The position numbers were made by a program, and so were the translations under genes. From Methanolobus psychrophilus R15 (GTDB lineage Archaea; Halobacteriota; Methanosarcinia; Methanosarcinales; Methanosarcinaceae), in assembly GCA_000306725.1 (NCBI GenBank), contig CP003083.1, positions 2,902,042 through 2,966,041 on the forward strand: a stretch of 64,000 bases of DNA, read 5' to 3'. Of this stretch, positions 8,546 through 17,476 are shown piece after piece; positions within the stretch are counted from its first letter, which is position 1, and each line of letters starts with the position of its first letter. Under the pieces are notes generated by a model. The model was not told the origin of the DNA and made no database searches. It saw only the letters and a program-made list of their open reading frames with translations.

Positions 8546-9310
8546 ATGCTTGAAATTGATCCCACTTCCATTCTGATCAGATATAACGTCAAACTTGAAA
8601 AGGAGATGTCACCCGACGACGTGGCAAGAGAGTTTTTTCCGGAAGATGAGCTGATCCGCGATATTGTTGAGGCTGTTTTTGAAGGAGATGAGGACGAGGT
8701 GCTTGTTGCCCTTCAGGAAGCCATGGACCAGGGGAAGGATGCGATTCAACTGATAGATGATGCCCTTATGGCAGGGATGGGCATCGTTTCAAAATTATAT
8801 GACGACGGATTGCTTTACCTGCCGGATGTCATGATATCGGCGCAGGCAATGACCGATGGAATAGAGTATTGCAAGCGTGCCTCCGACCGCAGCCATGAAT
8901 TCAAGGCAAAGGTAGTATCCTTTGTAGTGGAAGGAGATGTCCATGATATCGGCAAGAAGATACTGACAGTATTCCTGAAGTCCAACGGTTATGAGGTCAT
9001 AGACCTTGGAAGTGATGTCCCGGTAGATGAGGTCATCAGCGCGGTGATGGAGCACAGGCCCATCATGCTTACAGGCACAGCCCTTATGACAACTACCATG
9101 TATTCTTTCAGGGAGATCAAGGACCGCCTTCATGAGAATGGCATTGACATTCCCTTTATATGCGGTGGCGGTGCCGTGACCCAGGATTTTGTGACCCGCT
9201 ATGATATCGGGGTTTATTGCGATGACGCGGCAATAGTGCCAAAAATAGCCGATCAGGTGTTGAACAATGCAACTATCGAAGACCTCAGGGAACAGTTCCA
9301 CAGGAACTGA
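8546..9310 (+). CDS. mtaC: Methanol-specific corrinoid protein MtaC (orphan copy)
   Basis: 254 residues, the same length as the mtaC at 12928 and collinear with it. Residues 1-115 form the helical cap; the cobalamin-binding half has DVHDIGKK with the cobalt-ligand His133, the TGTALMTTTMY loop and CGGGAVTQDF. MtaC carries the methyl group from methanol (via MtaB) to coenzyme M (via MtaA). Unlike the usual mtaCB arrangement no mtaB follows; the next gene is a PAS/GAF protein. It may use the MtaB encoded at 13705 or a partner elsewhere. The 165-base upstream gap holds two small hairpins (CCAC/GTGG at 8412-8425 and TGTGC/GCACA near 8503) but no strong ribosome site. Several residues differ from the second copy, so it is a diverged isoform. 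Confidence 0.9.
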   Translation: MLEIDPTSILIRYNVKLEKEMSPDDVAREFFPEDELIRDIVEAVFEGDEDEVLVALQEAMDQGKDAIQLIDDALMAGMGIVSKLYDDGLLYLPDVMISAQAMTDGIEYCKRASDRSHEFKAKVVSFVVEGDVHDIGKKILTVFLKSNGYEVIDLGSDVPVDEVISAVMEHRPIMLTGTALMTTTMYSFREIKDRLHENGIDIPFICGGGAVTQDFVTRYDIGVYCDDAAIVPKIADQVLNNATIEDLREQFHRN

Positions 9311-9330
9311 TCATCAAAGGTTACCAGGAC

Positions 9331-9418
9331 TTAATGTTGCTCACATCCAAAGACAGATCCTTGTGTGTGTAGATTGGATTGAAGGAAGCGTCCTATATTA
9401 GATGTGAGCAATTAACAT
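9331..9418. other. Long inverted repeat enclosing the leader-like RNA element
   Basis: TTGCTCACATC (9337-9347) and GATGTGAGCAA (9401-9411) are perfect 11-base complements separated by 53 bases. The enclosed segment holds the 17-base element also found in the mtaCB leader. Just outside the arms AATGTT and AACATT can extend the pairing imperfectly. As RNA this would be a long closing stem around an inner hairpin. Confidence 0.5.
9366..9394 (+). promoter_or_regulatory. Shared leader element plus hairpin, copy 1
   Basis: TGTGTAGATTGGATTGA (9366-9382) is followed directly by a small hairpin AGGA-AGCG-TCCT (9383-9394) and then TATTAGAT. The same 17 bases, a different hairpin and a similar TAATAGAT tail occur in the mtaCB leader at 12861. 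Here the element lies between the orphan mtaC and the PAS/GAF gene. Confidence 0.55.
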
Positions 9419-9537
9419 TTGTTTACCTAGTATTTAATCTCTCTTTTTGGCTAAAGATTTTTAATCTGGCCAGAAGGAAGAACTAAGAGAAAACAGTAAA
9501 AGGAGATGTCTCTATCAGTATCAAAAACAGTGCATAC

Positions 9538-12336
9538 ATGGAAACAGATGCATCTGGCAGGGACATGATTATAGGTGTAGCAGAACCAAGCCACCGGGAA
9601 AGCGACCTTATTGGCGGAGAAAACAGCTTTTTCAGGGATGTGTTTGACGCAATGCAGGAACCACTTGCTGTATTGGACAGCACTCTGTGTATCGTCTATG
9701 CAAATCAGTGTTTTTACACACTTTTCAAGGCAAGGCCAGATGAAATATTAGGAAAAGACCTATCTGATGTGAGAGGTGCCCGCTGGAACTTACAGGAGCT
9801 AAGGCCACTGCTGGAGGACATGTTAAAAAGTGGTGCTATCTGTGAAAACATCAGGATAGGCTGCAACCATCCTACTCAGAGTAGAGCATTTTTGCTCCAT
9901 GCCCGGAGTCTGCCAGCCAATGGGAAACCCATCCAGCGAATTCTTCTTAGGGTGGAAGAGGCTGCAGTACAGAATGACCGGCGTGAGCCTGGTCTATGTG
10001 ATATGAACTATTTTGACCTGGTGGAGCAGGGCAATGATGGCATTGTGATCCTTCAGGATGGCGTTTGCATATTTGCAAATTCCAGGTTCTCTGAACTTAC
10101 CGGCTACTCCGTGGAAGAAAACACTGGCAGACAATTCCTGGAATATTTGCCTGATACATATAAGCGGATGGTTTCCAAGAGGTTCCAGAAGGTTCTAAGG
10201 GACATGAAAAGTCCGGGCCGCAACAATGAGGTTGAACTGCTCACAAAAGCAGGCGACTCATTCTCTGTAGAGATGAGTTTCTCCTATATAGACTGCGAAG
10301 AAAAGCCCTCGATAATGCTCAATATAAGGGATATCAGAGAGCGTAAGGCATCTGAAGCCGAACTCAAGGCTTCCAGGGAGAAGTACTCCACACTTGTCGA
10401 GGAAAGCAATGACGGCATTATCATTATTCAGGAAGGGACACTCAAGTTCACAAATCGTAAGTTCTCTGAACTTACAGGTTATTCCAGGGAGGAACTTAGC
10501 AACCGGCAGTTGACAGAGTATGTTCCTGATATATATCGCCGGATGCTTTCCGGCAGACTCCGAAAAGTCCTCAGGGACATGCGCAGCCTTCGCCATAATA
10601 ATGAGGTAGAGTTTCTCACAAAAAACGGAGCCCTTCTGCCCGCTGAGATCGGGCTCTCGTTCATCAGCCACGAAGGACAGCCTTCGGTCATGATAAACAT
10701 CAGGGATATCTCCTATAGGAAACGTGCAGAAGCGGAGCTGAGAGATTCAGAGAAGAAGTACTCCACCCTTGTTGAGAAAGGTAATGACGGCATTATAATT
10801 GTGCAGGATGAAGTGCTGGTATTCTCAAATATGAAGTTCTGCGAAATAAGCGGTTTTTCAAAGGAAGAACTACTCAGGAGACCTTTTGAGGATTTCCTCC
10901 AGGCTGACTATAAGCGTGTGGTGATGAAGAGGTTCAGAAGGAGCCTGGAAAAGAACCGTGATGCTCCTATGAAATATGAAGTGGAGTTGCTTTCAAAGGA
11001 AGGTATCAACACCCCTGCTGAGATCAACTCTTCAGTAATAGAGCATGATGGAAAACCTGCTGTCATGGCTATCATCAGAGATATTACGCACCTTAAGAAT
11101 AAGGAAAAAAGGTTGCTTGAACTGATAGAAGTACAGAAGATAATGGAGTCTGTAATAAAGAGCAGTCCTGCCGTCATCTTCTTCTGGAAGCCCGAGGATG
11201 ACTGGCCAGTGGAGTTTGTATCAGAGAACATATCACAGTTTGGATACAATGCCGAGGACTTCATATCCGGTAAGCTGCAGTATGGTGATGTAGTTCACCC
11301 TTCGGACATAAGCAGGCTTTCCACCGAGACTGAACAATGGTCCCGGGACGTGGAGAATCTCTCCTATGAATACCGCATACTTACAAGATCGGGTGAAGTG
11401 CGATGGGTTGATGAAAGATCTGTTGTCAAGCGTGATCCGGACGGTAACGTGCAATATGTGCAAGGTATCGTGGTCGATATAACCGAGCGCAAGAACGTGA
11501 AGAACTTCATGCATATAGTATCTGATCCCAAAGAGATTTTCGCCCCGGTAGGAGATCCGGGAGATATGTTCAACCAGTTGCTTGAGTTCGCTACCCAGGT
11601 AGAAAATATGGATTCCGGAGCCTTGTATCTCATCGATGAAACCACTGATGATCTTAATCTTGTTGCACATAAAGGTTTCTCGCCGGATTTTATCAAAACC
11701 ATAAGACATCATCCGGCTGGTTCCATACATAAAAGAGTAATGATGACAGAGTATCCTCTCTATACCAGGTACTATGAACTCAATTCCATGATACCCGGCA
11801 ATAAGCCTATTAAAGAGAGACTGGAAGCCACGGCGATCATTCCCGTAAAACACAATGAAAAGCTGGTAGCCATATTGATGCTTGCATCCCACAGTTCTTT
11901 TGAGATTTCGTTCAATGCTCGCAGCACTCTTGAAATAATAGCTGCACAAGTCGGTCCTATGATTGGGCGTATGAGGGAGCAAGTGGACACCCATAAGGAT
12001 ATGAGGAATCTAAAGGTCATTTTTGAAATGATAGAAGAAATCTTATTTGTGATCGATAATAATGGCTGCATCCTCTATGCTAATCCGTTTGCATGCAAGT
12101 GCTTTGATTATGCAGAGGAAGAGCTGAAAGGTATGAATATTCTTAAATTGCATCCGCAGAACAAGCTACTTGAAACTGCCCCTGTTATTGCGGATCTGAT
12201 TGCAGGCAGGGTGTCTGTGCATAACATTCCTTTTGAGGCAAGATCTAAAAAGCTCATCCCTGCCGAAACACGGTGCACTCTGGGACAGTCGGATGATAAG
12301 AACATCGTAATTTGCCTTTCAAGGGTAGAAATGTAA
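9538..12336 (+). CDS. Multi-PAS/GAF signalling protein without kinase domain
   Basis: 932 residues. Order: one degenerate PAS (about 38-145), three closely similar PAS units of about 125 residues (beginning YFDLVEQGNDGIVIL, YSTLVEESNDGIIII, YSTLVEKGNDGIIIV; near 158, 282, 408), a PAS with a PAC tail (530-655, ending VVDITERK), a GAF domain (660-815) and a final PAS (825-932). No HisKA, HATPase or receiver domain is present and the protein ends inside the last PAS, so it must work through protein contacts or a partner. The three inner units are recent internal duplications. It lies between two mtaC genes and downstream of the shared leader element, which suggests a role in sensing for methanol gene control; that is inference. 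ATG 9538 is the first in-frame start after a stop at 9484, though no clear ribosome site precedes it. Confidence 0.8.
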   Translation: METDASGRDMIIGVAEPSHRESDLIGGENSFFRDVFDAMQEPLAVLDSTLCIVYANQCFYTLFKARPDEILGKDLSDVRGARWNLQELRPLLEDMLKSGAICENIRIGCNHPTQSRAFLLHARSLPANGKPIQRILLRVEEAAVQNDRREPGLCDMNYFDLVEQGNDGIVILQDGVCIFANSRFSELTGYSVEENTGRQFLEYLPDTYKRMVSKRFQKVLRDMKSPGRNNEVELLTKAGDSFSVEMSFSYIDCEEKPSIMLNIRDIRERKASEAELKASREKYSTLVEESNDGIIIIQEGTLKFTNRKFSELTGYSREELSNRQLTEYVPDIYRRMLSGRLRKVLRDMRSLRHNNEVEFLTKNGALLPAEIGLSFISHEGQPSVMINIRDISYRKRAEAELRDSEKKYSTLVEKGNDGIIIVQDEVLVFSNMKFCEISGFSKEELLRRPFEDFLQADYKRVVMKRFRRSLEKNRDAPMKYEVELLSKEGINTPAEINSSVIEHDGKPAVMAIIRDITHLKNKEKRLLELIEVQKIMESVIKSSPAVIFFWKPEDDWPVEFVSENISQFGYNAEDFISGKLQYGDVVHPSDISRLSTETEQWSRDVENLSYEYRILTRSGEVRWVDERSVVKRDPDGNVQYVQGIVVDITERKNVKNFMHIVSDPKEIFAPVGDPGDMFNQLLEFATQVENMDSGALYLIDETTDDLNLVAHKGFSPDFIKTIRHHPAGSIHKRVMMTEYPLYTRYYELNSMIPGNKPIKERLEATAIIPVKHNEKLVAILMLASHSSFEISFNARSTLEIIAAQVGPMIGRMREQVDTHKDMRNLKVIFEMIEEILFVIDNNGCILYANPFACKCFDYAEEELKGMNILKLHPQNKLLETAPVIADLIAGRVSVHNIPFEARSKKLIPAETRCTLGQSDDKNIVICLSRVEM

Positions 12337-12927
12337 AAGTTCAGATATCCTGTCTTTTTTGCTCACGTTAAGTCAACTCTGGTTTTTTACAAGAGTAAAT
12401 ACTTTTTCTTAGAATCTATATCACGGGTTTCCTAATATGAGTAAATTCTTTTTTGAGCTGGAAATGACTTTTCGAATTATATTATATAAATGTTTCTTTT
12501 GAAGTTGCTCCTATATTACACATAGAAATTACAATCTCCATCAAAACAGCATCATTGGACTGGCTGATTACTACGAGATAGTAAATTATATACAATAAGC
12601 AATACATTACTTTAAATAAGTCTACAAAATAATGCATCATTTATACATATATAAAAACATTTTCCTATCCTAAAAGTGAATTATTATACATGTAGAAAAA
12701 TAGTAATTCAAAAAAGCATACAATAGGATGTTTTCTAGATAAAATAATCATAATATACATATTTTATATGATGCATTACAGTTTTATATAGGCATTGACC
12801 TTCCGATACACTTATATATGAAAAAAAGATTTTGAGTAAGGAGGTTCGAGACGGACCTATTGTGTAGATTGGATTGAGCTTGTTTCAAGCTCAGCTAATA
12901 GATCAATAAATTGAAGGAGGTATAGAA
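12337..12927 (+). promoter_or_regulatory. Long AT-rich upstream region and leader of mtaCB
   Basis: 591 bases without a convincing gene. The most likely promoter is the TATA-like CTTATATATG at 12811-12820, which would place the transcript start near 12838-12845 and give a leader of about 85 bases. A second TATA-like stretch TTTTATATAG lies at 12782-12791. The leader contains AAGGAGG at 12838-12844, the shared 17-base element and a hairpin, then the mtaC ribosome site GAAGGAGGTA. Methanosarcina mtaCB operons are known to have regulated long leaders; the specific regulator here is not visible. Confidence 0.6.
12861..12892 (+). promoter_or_regulatory. Shared leader element plus hairpin, copy 2 (mtaCB leader)
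   Basis: TGTGTAGATTGGATTGA at 12861-12877 is identical to 9366-9382. It runs into a perfect hairpin GAGCTTG-TTT-CAAGCTC (12876-12892), then TAATAGAT and TCAAT. Stem sequence differs from copy 1 while the position is kept, as expected of a conserved RNA structure. It lies 36 bases before the TTG start of mtaC. Confidence 0.6.
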
Positions 12928-13692
12928 TTGTTAATAGTAGACAAAGAAGGTATCCTCATAAGATACAATGTTAAGATGGAAAAGTCAATGACCCCTGAAG
13001 ACGCAGCAGCGGAACTCTATCCAAAGGATGAGCTCAACCGTGCAATTGCAGAGGCAATATTTGAGGGTGAAGAGGATGATGTAATCGAGGGTCTCGAGGC
13101 AGCAATTGCAGCCGGGAAAGATCCGATATCCCTTATTGATGACTCACTGATGGTCGGTATGAAAGTCGTCACCGAACTGTACGATCAGGGTGTAATCTTC
13201 CTTCCAAACGTCATGATGTCCGCAGATGCAATGCTCGAAGGTATCGAGTTCTGTAAAGCAGAGGCAGGATCATCACCAAAGCCAAAAGGAAAGGTAGTTG
13301 TCCACGTTGCCGAGGGTGACGTTCACGACATCGGAAAATCAATCGTAGCAGCACTTCTCAGGGCAAACGGCTATGAAGTTGTCGACCTTGGACGTGACGT
13401 CCCGGTAGACGAGGTCATTGCATGCGTAAAGAAAGAAAGCCCAATGATGCTCACAGGTACAGCATTGATGACAACCACCATGTACGCATTCAAGGAAGTT
13501 AACGACAGACTCCTCGAAGCAGGCATAAGAATGCCATTCCAGTGTGGTGGCGGAGCAGTCAACCAGGACTTCGTTTCAACCTACGAACTCGGAGTATATG
13601 GTGAAGAAGCAGCAGACGCACCAAAGATGGCAGATGCAATACTGGCAGGAAAAGGCCTGGCAGAATTAAAAGCAACATTCCACAAACACTAA
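12928..13692 (+). CDS. mtaC: Methanol-specific corrinoid protein MtaC
   Basis: 254 residues. The start is TTG 12928, fixed by the strong GAAGGAGGTA ribosome site seven bases before it. Domains as in the family: helical cap (about 1-115) and B12-binding Rossmann half with DVHDIGKS (cobalt ligand His133), TGTALMTTTMYAF and CGGGAVNQDF. It accepts the methyl group of methanol from MtaB and passes it to coenzyme M through MtaA in the cytoplasm. mtaB follows after 12 bases, the standard mtaCB order. Codon use is strongly biased (frequent GCA, CTC, AAG), as in highly expressed methanogenesis genes. Confidence 0.96.
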   Translation: MLIVDKEGILIRYNVKMEKSMTPEDAAAELYPKDELNRAIAEAIFEGEEDDVIEGLEAAIAAGKDPISLIDDSLMVGMKVVTELYDQGVIFLPNVMMSADAMLEGIEFCKAEAGSSPKPKGKVVVHVAEGDVHDIGKSIVAALLRANGYEVVDLGRDVPVDEVIACVKKESPMMLTGTALMTTTMYAFKEVNDRLLEAGIRMPFQCGGGAVNQDFVSTYELGVYGEEAADAPKMADAILAGKGLAELKATFHKH

Positions 13693-13704
13693 GAGGTGAG
13701 CTAA

Positions 13705-15084
13705 ATGGCAGTCAAGAAATTCACAACAATGGCATACAGCAATGCTGATGAGATGGTATTCGGTCGTGCAAAGAGCCCTGTAAAGGCAGGTCTGGGTCTG
13801 GAGATCGGTGCAGGTTACACAACCGCCGAGGTTAACTACGCTCCAAGACCGGAAGCCGGAGAGACAAAAGAGAAACTCGTCAACGAGTACCAGAGGATTA
13901 CAAGGGACATCATGGCAAGGATGGTCCAGGTCGGTTTCCCATCAGTAGTACTTGAGACAGAGCACGTCCAGCAGATGACCAACAACCCAACATGGGGAGC
14001 AGAGGTCGCACACGCACAGAAGACCATCATGGAAGAATACCATGAGGAATACGGCATCAAGTGCGCACTCAGGCACACCCCTGGTGACGTCAGGGAAGAC
14101 AAGGACTTCCTCCAGCTCAGAGGCGACAAGTACAACGTCGTCATGGAATCATTCGAAGCAGTAGCAGATGCAGGCGCAGACCTCCTCTCCATTGAATCAA
14201 TGGGTGGTAAGGAAATCTTCGACTACGCTGTTCTCAGGAACGACATCCCAGGCATGCTTTACGCAATCGGCTGCCTCGGTAGCATGGACATGGAATTCCT
14301 CTGGCAGGGCATTGCAAAGGTTGCACAGCAGAAGAATGTGACCCCAGCAGGTGACACAGACTGTGCACAGGCAAACACTGCAATGTTCATTGCAGGTGGC
14401 CTCCTTGACAAGAACCTCGCACACACCCTCGCGATCATCGCAAGGTCACTCGCAGGTGCAAGGACACTCTCCGGATACGAAGCAGGCGCAACTGGTCCAG
14501 GAAAAGACTGTGGTTATGAGAACATCATAATCAAGGGAATCACCGGTATGCCAATGGCATTCGAAGGTAAGACCTCAACCTGTGCACACTCTGACGTTAT
14601 GGGTAACCTCATCATGCAGTGCTGTGACCTGTGGTCCAACGAGTCAGTCGAATACCACGCTGAGTTTGGTGGTACAACTGTACAGTGCTGGTCCGAGTCC
14701 CTCAGCTACGACTGTGCACTCATGAACACTGCACTCAAGTCCGGTAATGAGAAGATCCTCAGGGACCTCCTCATGGCATCCGACAGGTTCAGAGACCCAC
14801 AGTCCTACATCCTTGCATACGACAACGCATACAAGGTCGGCCAGGCAATCGTCAAGGACGGAAACGACATCTACCTCCGTGCAAAGAACGCTGCAACAGA
14901 ATGCTGCAACCTGCTAAAGGGCGCAGAGGGTCTTGAGATGACAAAGTTCGAGACCAATGCACTTAACAAGGCAGCCGCAGAACTTGCAGCTCTGACCTCA
15001 GACTCAGAGAAGTTCATGAGCGACTGCATGGAGAAGTACAAGGCAGAAGTAAAGGTATTCAAGCCAGAGAACTACGCTCTCTAA
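13705..15084 (+). CDS. mtaB: Methanol:corrinoid methyltransferase MtaB
   Basis: 459 residues, the family length. The three zinc ligands known from the Methanosarcina barkeri enzyme are present at the same numbers: Glu164 (LLSIESMGG), Cys220 (AGDTDCAQ) and Cys269 (GPGKDCGYE). It activates methanol at the zinc site and methylates the cobalt of MtaC, the first step of methanol methanogenesis. GAGGTGAGCTAA just before the ATG is a good ribosome site. The coding bias is strong, suggesting high expression. A UUCG-capped hairpin follows the stop as a likely transcript end. Confidence 0.97.
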   Translation: MAVKKFTTMAYSNADEMVFGRAKSPVKAGLGLEIGAGYTTAEVNYAPRPEAGETKEKLVNEYQRITRDIMARMVQVGFPSVVLETEHVQQMTNNPTWGAEVAHAQKTIMEEYHEEYGIKCALRHTPGDVREDKDFLQLRGDKYNVVMESFEAVADAGADLLSIESMGGKEIFDYAVLRNDIPGMLYAIGCLGSMDMEFLWQGIAKVAQQKNVTPAGDTDCAQANTAMFIAGGLLDKNLAHTLAIIARSLAGARTLSGYEAGATGPGKDCGYENIIIKGITGMPMAFEGKTSTCAHSDVMGNLIMQCCDLWSNESVEYHAEFGGTTVQCWSESLSYDCALMNTALKSGNEKILRDLLMASDRFRDPQSYILAYDNAYKVGQAIVKDGNDIYLRAKNAATECCNLLKGAEGLEMTKFETNALNKAAAELAALTSDSEKFMSDCMEKYKAEVKVFKPENYAL

Positions 15085-15100
15085 ATGTAGTAAGGACAGG

Positions 15101-15118
15101 AGTTTTCTTCGGAAAACT
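15101..15118 (+). terminator. Hairpin terminator after mtaB
   Basis: AGTTTTC-TTCG-GAAAACT is a perfect 7-bp stem with a stable UUCG tetraloop 16 bases after the mtaB stop, followed by pyrimidine-rich TTCTTCCTTTATATTT. The position fits the end of the mtaCB transcript. Confidence 0.65.
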
Positions 15119-15318
15119 TCTTCCTTTATATTTCATATCATATTTCACAACATAATCACAATTACGATATCACACTCATTGGCCTTGCAGGAAAAGGGTC
15201 ACATAGCCATCAATTCTACCTCCAACTCCACAATTACTATTAATGGCCTTGTGCAAGTATCAAGATTTCCTGTAGGGCCTTTGATAACTTATTCTACAAA
15301 ATATCAAATATCCATGTT

Positions 15319-16230
15319 TTAATCTACGAAGACATATTCCATTATGTCATCGAGATCACTGACATACTGTACTTCAATACCGATCTCTTCTTCAATGTAT
15401 GACTTGGCATCGACCATTTCACTTTCTCCTTCCGAGATGACAATACTTCCTACTCTGCGCTCGCTAACGCTGGAGATCTCAAGCAGCCTGTTCTCTTCCG
15501 GAACAAGGAAAAGCTCCTTCCCTGTTTCCTTTGAGATTTGCGCCTTCTCAACAATCCCGCCTACGGCACCCACATTCCCACGTTCATCAATTGTACCGGT
15601 TACCGTCACCAGAGGATTCAGCTGCTCGGAGTTGATGGAAGATATCATTATAACTGCCATTAAAGCACCGGCACTTGGCCCATCGACTCCGGGTATCTCT
15701 TCTGTTGCCATTATACTGAAGATGACATCATTTTGTGTAAGGTTGGCACCTGTACGCTCCTGTGCAAGGGAGACAGCTATATTTGCTGTGTCCTGGAACA
15801 TCACACCCATAAGCGGCACTGTCTGTACCAGCACCCTTCCTTTTCCAGGGACCATCTCTACGGACACATCAAGCATGGCTCCTTCTTCTGTGACTGTTTG
15901 CCTGACAAAAGGCCCTCTTTCGATAAGCTCGATCCTCTGGACGATGGCAGGTGCCTGCATAGTAGCATTGCCCAGGAATGTCAAAGGACATACATCAGAA
16001 CCATTTTCCATTTCCAGCATCCTGTTCCTGTAAAACTCAAGCTGGAGATCGCATGCCTGCAAAGACTGGTTACACTCTTCAAGCTGTTCCCTCAGTTCAC
16101 CATTTGTTTGCTGAGATGACTCATCCCCCTGCATTTCAAATCTCTCGGTTATCGTATCCGGTCCGAGAAAATACATATTGAAAGCCAGGGAAACAAGAAG
16201 TAAAAGCACAATACCCCTATTGCCCATCAT
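15319..16230 (-). CDS. Membrane-anchored Lon-like (S16) serine protease
   Basis: 303 residues. An N-terminal hydrophobic helix (residues 5-22) anchors the protein, a short coiled coil follows (35-75), and the S16 protease domain fills the C-terminal half. The Ser-Lys dyad is visible: Ser186 in DGPSAG and Lys229 in GIVEKA, with the conserved GTIDERGNVGAVGG between them. There is no AAA+ ATPase domain, so it is a Lon-like stand-alone protease, probably facing outside. Divergent methanogen genes of this type exist; substrates are unknown. It is transcribed towards mtaB's end. Confidence 0.85.
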   Translation of the reverse strand: MMGNRGIVLLLLVSLAFNMYFLGPDTITERFEMQGDESSQQTNGELREQLEECNQSLQACDLQLEFYRNRMLEMENGSDVCPLTFLGNATMQAPAIVQRIELIERGPFVRQTVTEEGAMLDVSVEMVPGKGRVLVQTVPLMGVMFQDTANIAVSLAQERTGANLTQNDVIFSIMATEEIPGVDGPSAGALMAVIMISSINSEQLNPLVTVTGTIDERGNVGAVGGIVEKAQISKETGKELFLVPEENRLLEISSVSERRVGSIVISEGESEMVDAKSYIEEEIGIEVQYVSDLDDIMEYVFVD

Positions 16231-16367
16231 ATGTAGATATGCATGTTTTAGTATTTACGATTTCTCTGCATATTTCTTTATACTGATTAAAAACAATCTA
16301 CGGGAACAGGCCATGACTTTCAAGAAATAATGGGAACCATTTAATGGGAGGGAGTTGATGTATTATT

Positions 16368-17111
16368 ATGGATGAATCTGCGATTTTTGAGATATTTGAT
16401 GGATTGCCGCGCCAGGGCCCCGGAAGCAATAAGTGTACCGAAAAAGCCTTCGACCTGCTCCAGCCTCTTCCTTCAGGTGCCAGGATACTGGATATCGGAT
16501 GTGGCACGGGAATGCAGACCCTTCACCTTGCGAGCATATGTGAGAACTGCCACATTACTGCAACTGATATTTACCAGCCCTATCTGGACAAACTATTGGA
16601 AAAAGCGGCAGAAAAAAGATTATCAGGCAGGATCTCTACGTTATGTGCCTCCATGGACGATTTACCGTTGGAAGATGGTGAGTTCGATGCGATCTGGTGC
16701 GAAGGAGCTATCTTTATCATAGGTTTTGAAAAAGGTCTTAACTACTGGAAACGTTTCCTGAAAGAAGGAGGATTCCTGGCATTGACAGAAGCAGCCTGGT
16801 TCACTGACACTCCAACAGAAGAGGCGTTGCAGTTCTGGCAGGAATGTTATCCTGCTATGAAGAGCATACCTGAAAATGAAAAAGTGATCAAGGCTGCTGG
16901 CTACACTATCATCGGCAGTTTCAGGTTGCCGGCATCTGCATGGTGGGATGATTATTATGTTTCCCTTGAGAGAAGGCTTGATTCGATAGAAGGAAAATTC
17001 AGAGGCTATAAAGATGCGGAGTCTGTAATTGACTTCTCAAGGAAAGAAATAGAAATTTTCAGGAAATATTCGGATGAATACGGGTATGTGTTCTTCATCA
17101 TGCAAAAATGA
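16368..17111 (+). CDS. Class I SAM-dependent methyltransferase
   Basis: 247 residues. Motif I is ARILDIGCGTGMQTLHLA (about 39-56), followed by the acidic TATDIYQPYLDKL and the motif DLPLEDGEFDAIWCEGA. These define a small-molecule type methyltransferase of the UbiE/arsenite-like superfamily. The substrate cannot be inferred. An upstream in-frame TGA (16356) forces the ATG at 16368; GGGAGGGAG lies 13 bases before it, a slightly long spacing. Confidence 0.85.
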   Translation: MDESAIFEIFDGLPRQGPGSNKCTEKAFDLLQPLPSGARILDIGCGTGMQTLHLASICENCHITATDIYQPYLDKLLEKAAEKRLSGRISTLCASMDDLPLEDGEFDAIWCEGAIFIIGFEKGLNYWKRFLKEGGFLALTEAAWFTDTPTEEALQFWQECYPAMKSIPENEKVIKAAGYTIIGSFRLPASAWWDDYYVSLERRLDSIEGKFRGYKDAESVIDFSRKEIEIFRKYSDEYGYVFFIMQK

Positions 17112-17140
17112 GAATAAGATAGTTTTGTTCTTTTTTCCGG

Positions 17141-17476
17141 TTATAATAGAACAGAAACCTTACCTTCTGACACCTGTGTCTCAAAGGTTTCTACCCGGGG
17201 GTCATCCATGTCGATATACTCTCCGGTATCCACGTTCTCACCTGTCCTTATATCAAAACCCCAGTTGTGGCATGGGCACTTAAGCACATACCCCTCAAGA
17301 GTGCCGTTCTTTAAAGGACATCCCATGTGAGGGCACAAATTCAAAAGCGCATATACAGTATTATCCTTTTTAATCAGAGCTATCTGTTTATCGGTTGTCT
17401 TGAAGACTTTTATTGACTCATCTTTCAGTTTATCCTCTTCAATTGCAAAGACCCAGTCGGACATGTTCCACCCCAT
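17141..17476 (-). CDS. Rieske-type [2Fe-2S] ferredoxin
   Basis: About 111 residues. The two cluster loops are CPHMGCPL and CPCHNWGFD, giving the C-x-H ... C-x2-H ligand set, with an FKTTDKQIALIKKDNTVYA beta core. Stand-alone proteins like this pass electrons to oxygenases or act in nitrite reductase-like systems; in methanogens the partner is not known. The start may be the ATG at 17464 (MSDWVFAIEED), which has GGGGTGG just upstream, rather than 17476. It converges with the methyltransferase at 16368. Confidence 0.85.
   Translation of the reverse strand: MGWNMSDWVFAIEEDKLKDESIKVFKTTDKQIALIKKDNTVYALLNLCPHMGCPLKNGTLEGYVLKCPCHNWGFDIRTGENVDTGEYIDMDDPRVETFETQVSEGKVSVLL

Noticed and set aside
13705-15084. 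Amber/pyrrolysine readthrough in the methanol methyltransferase
   Set aside because: The frame has no internal stop, and MtaB enzymes do not need pyrrolysine.
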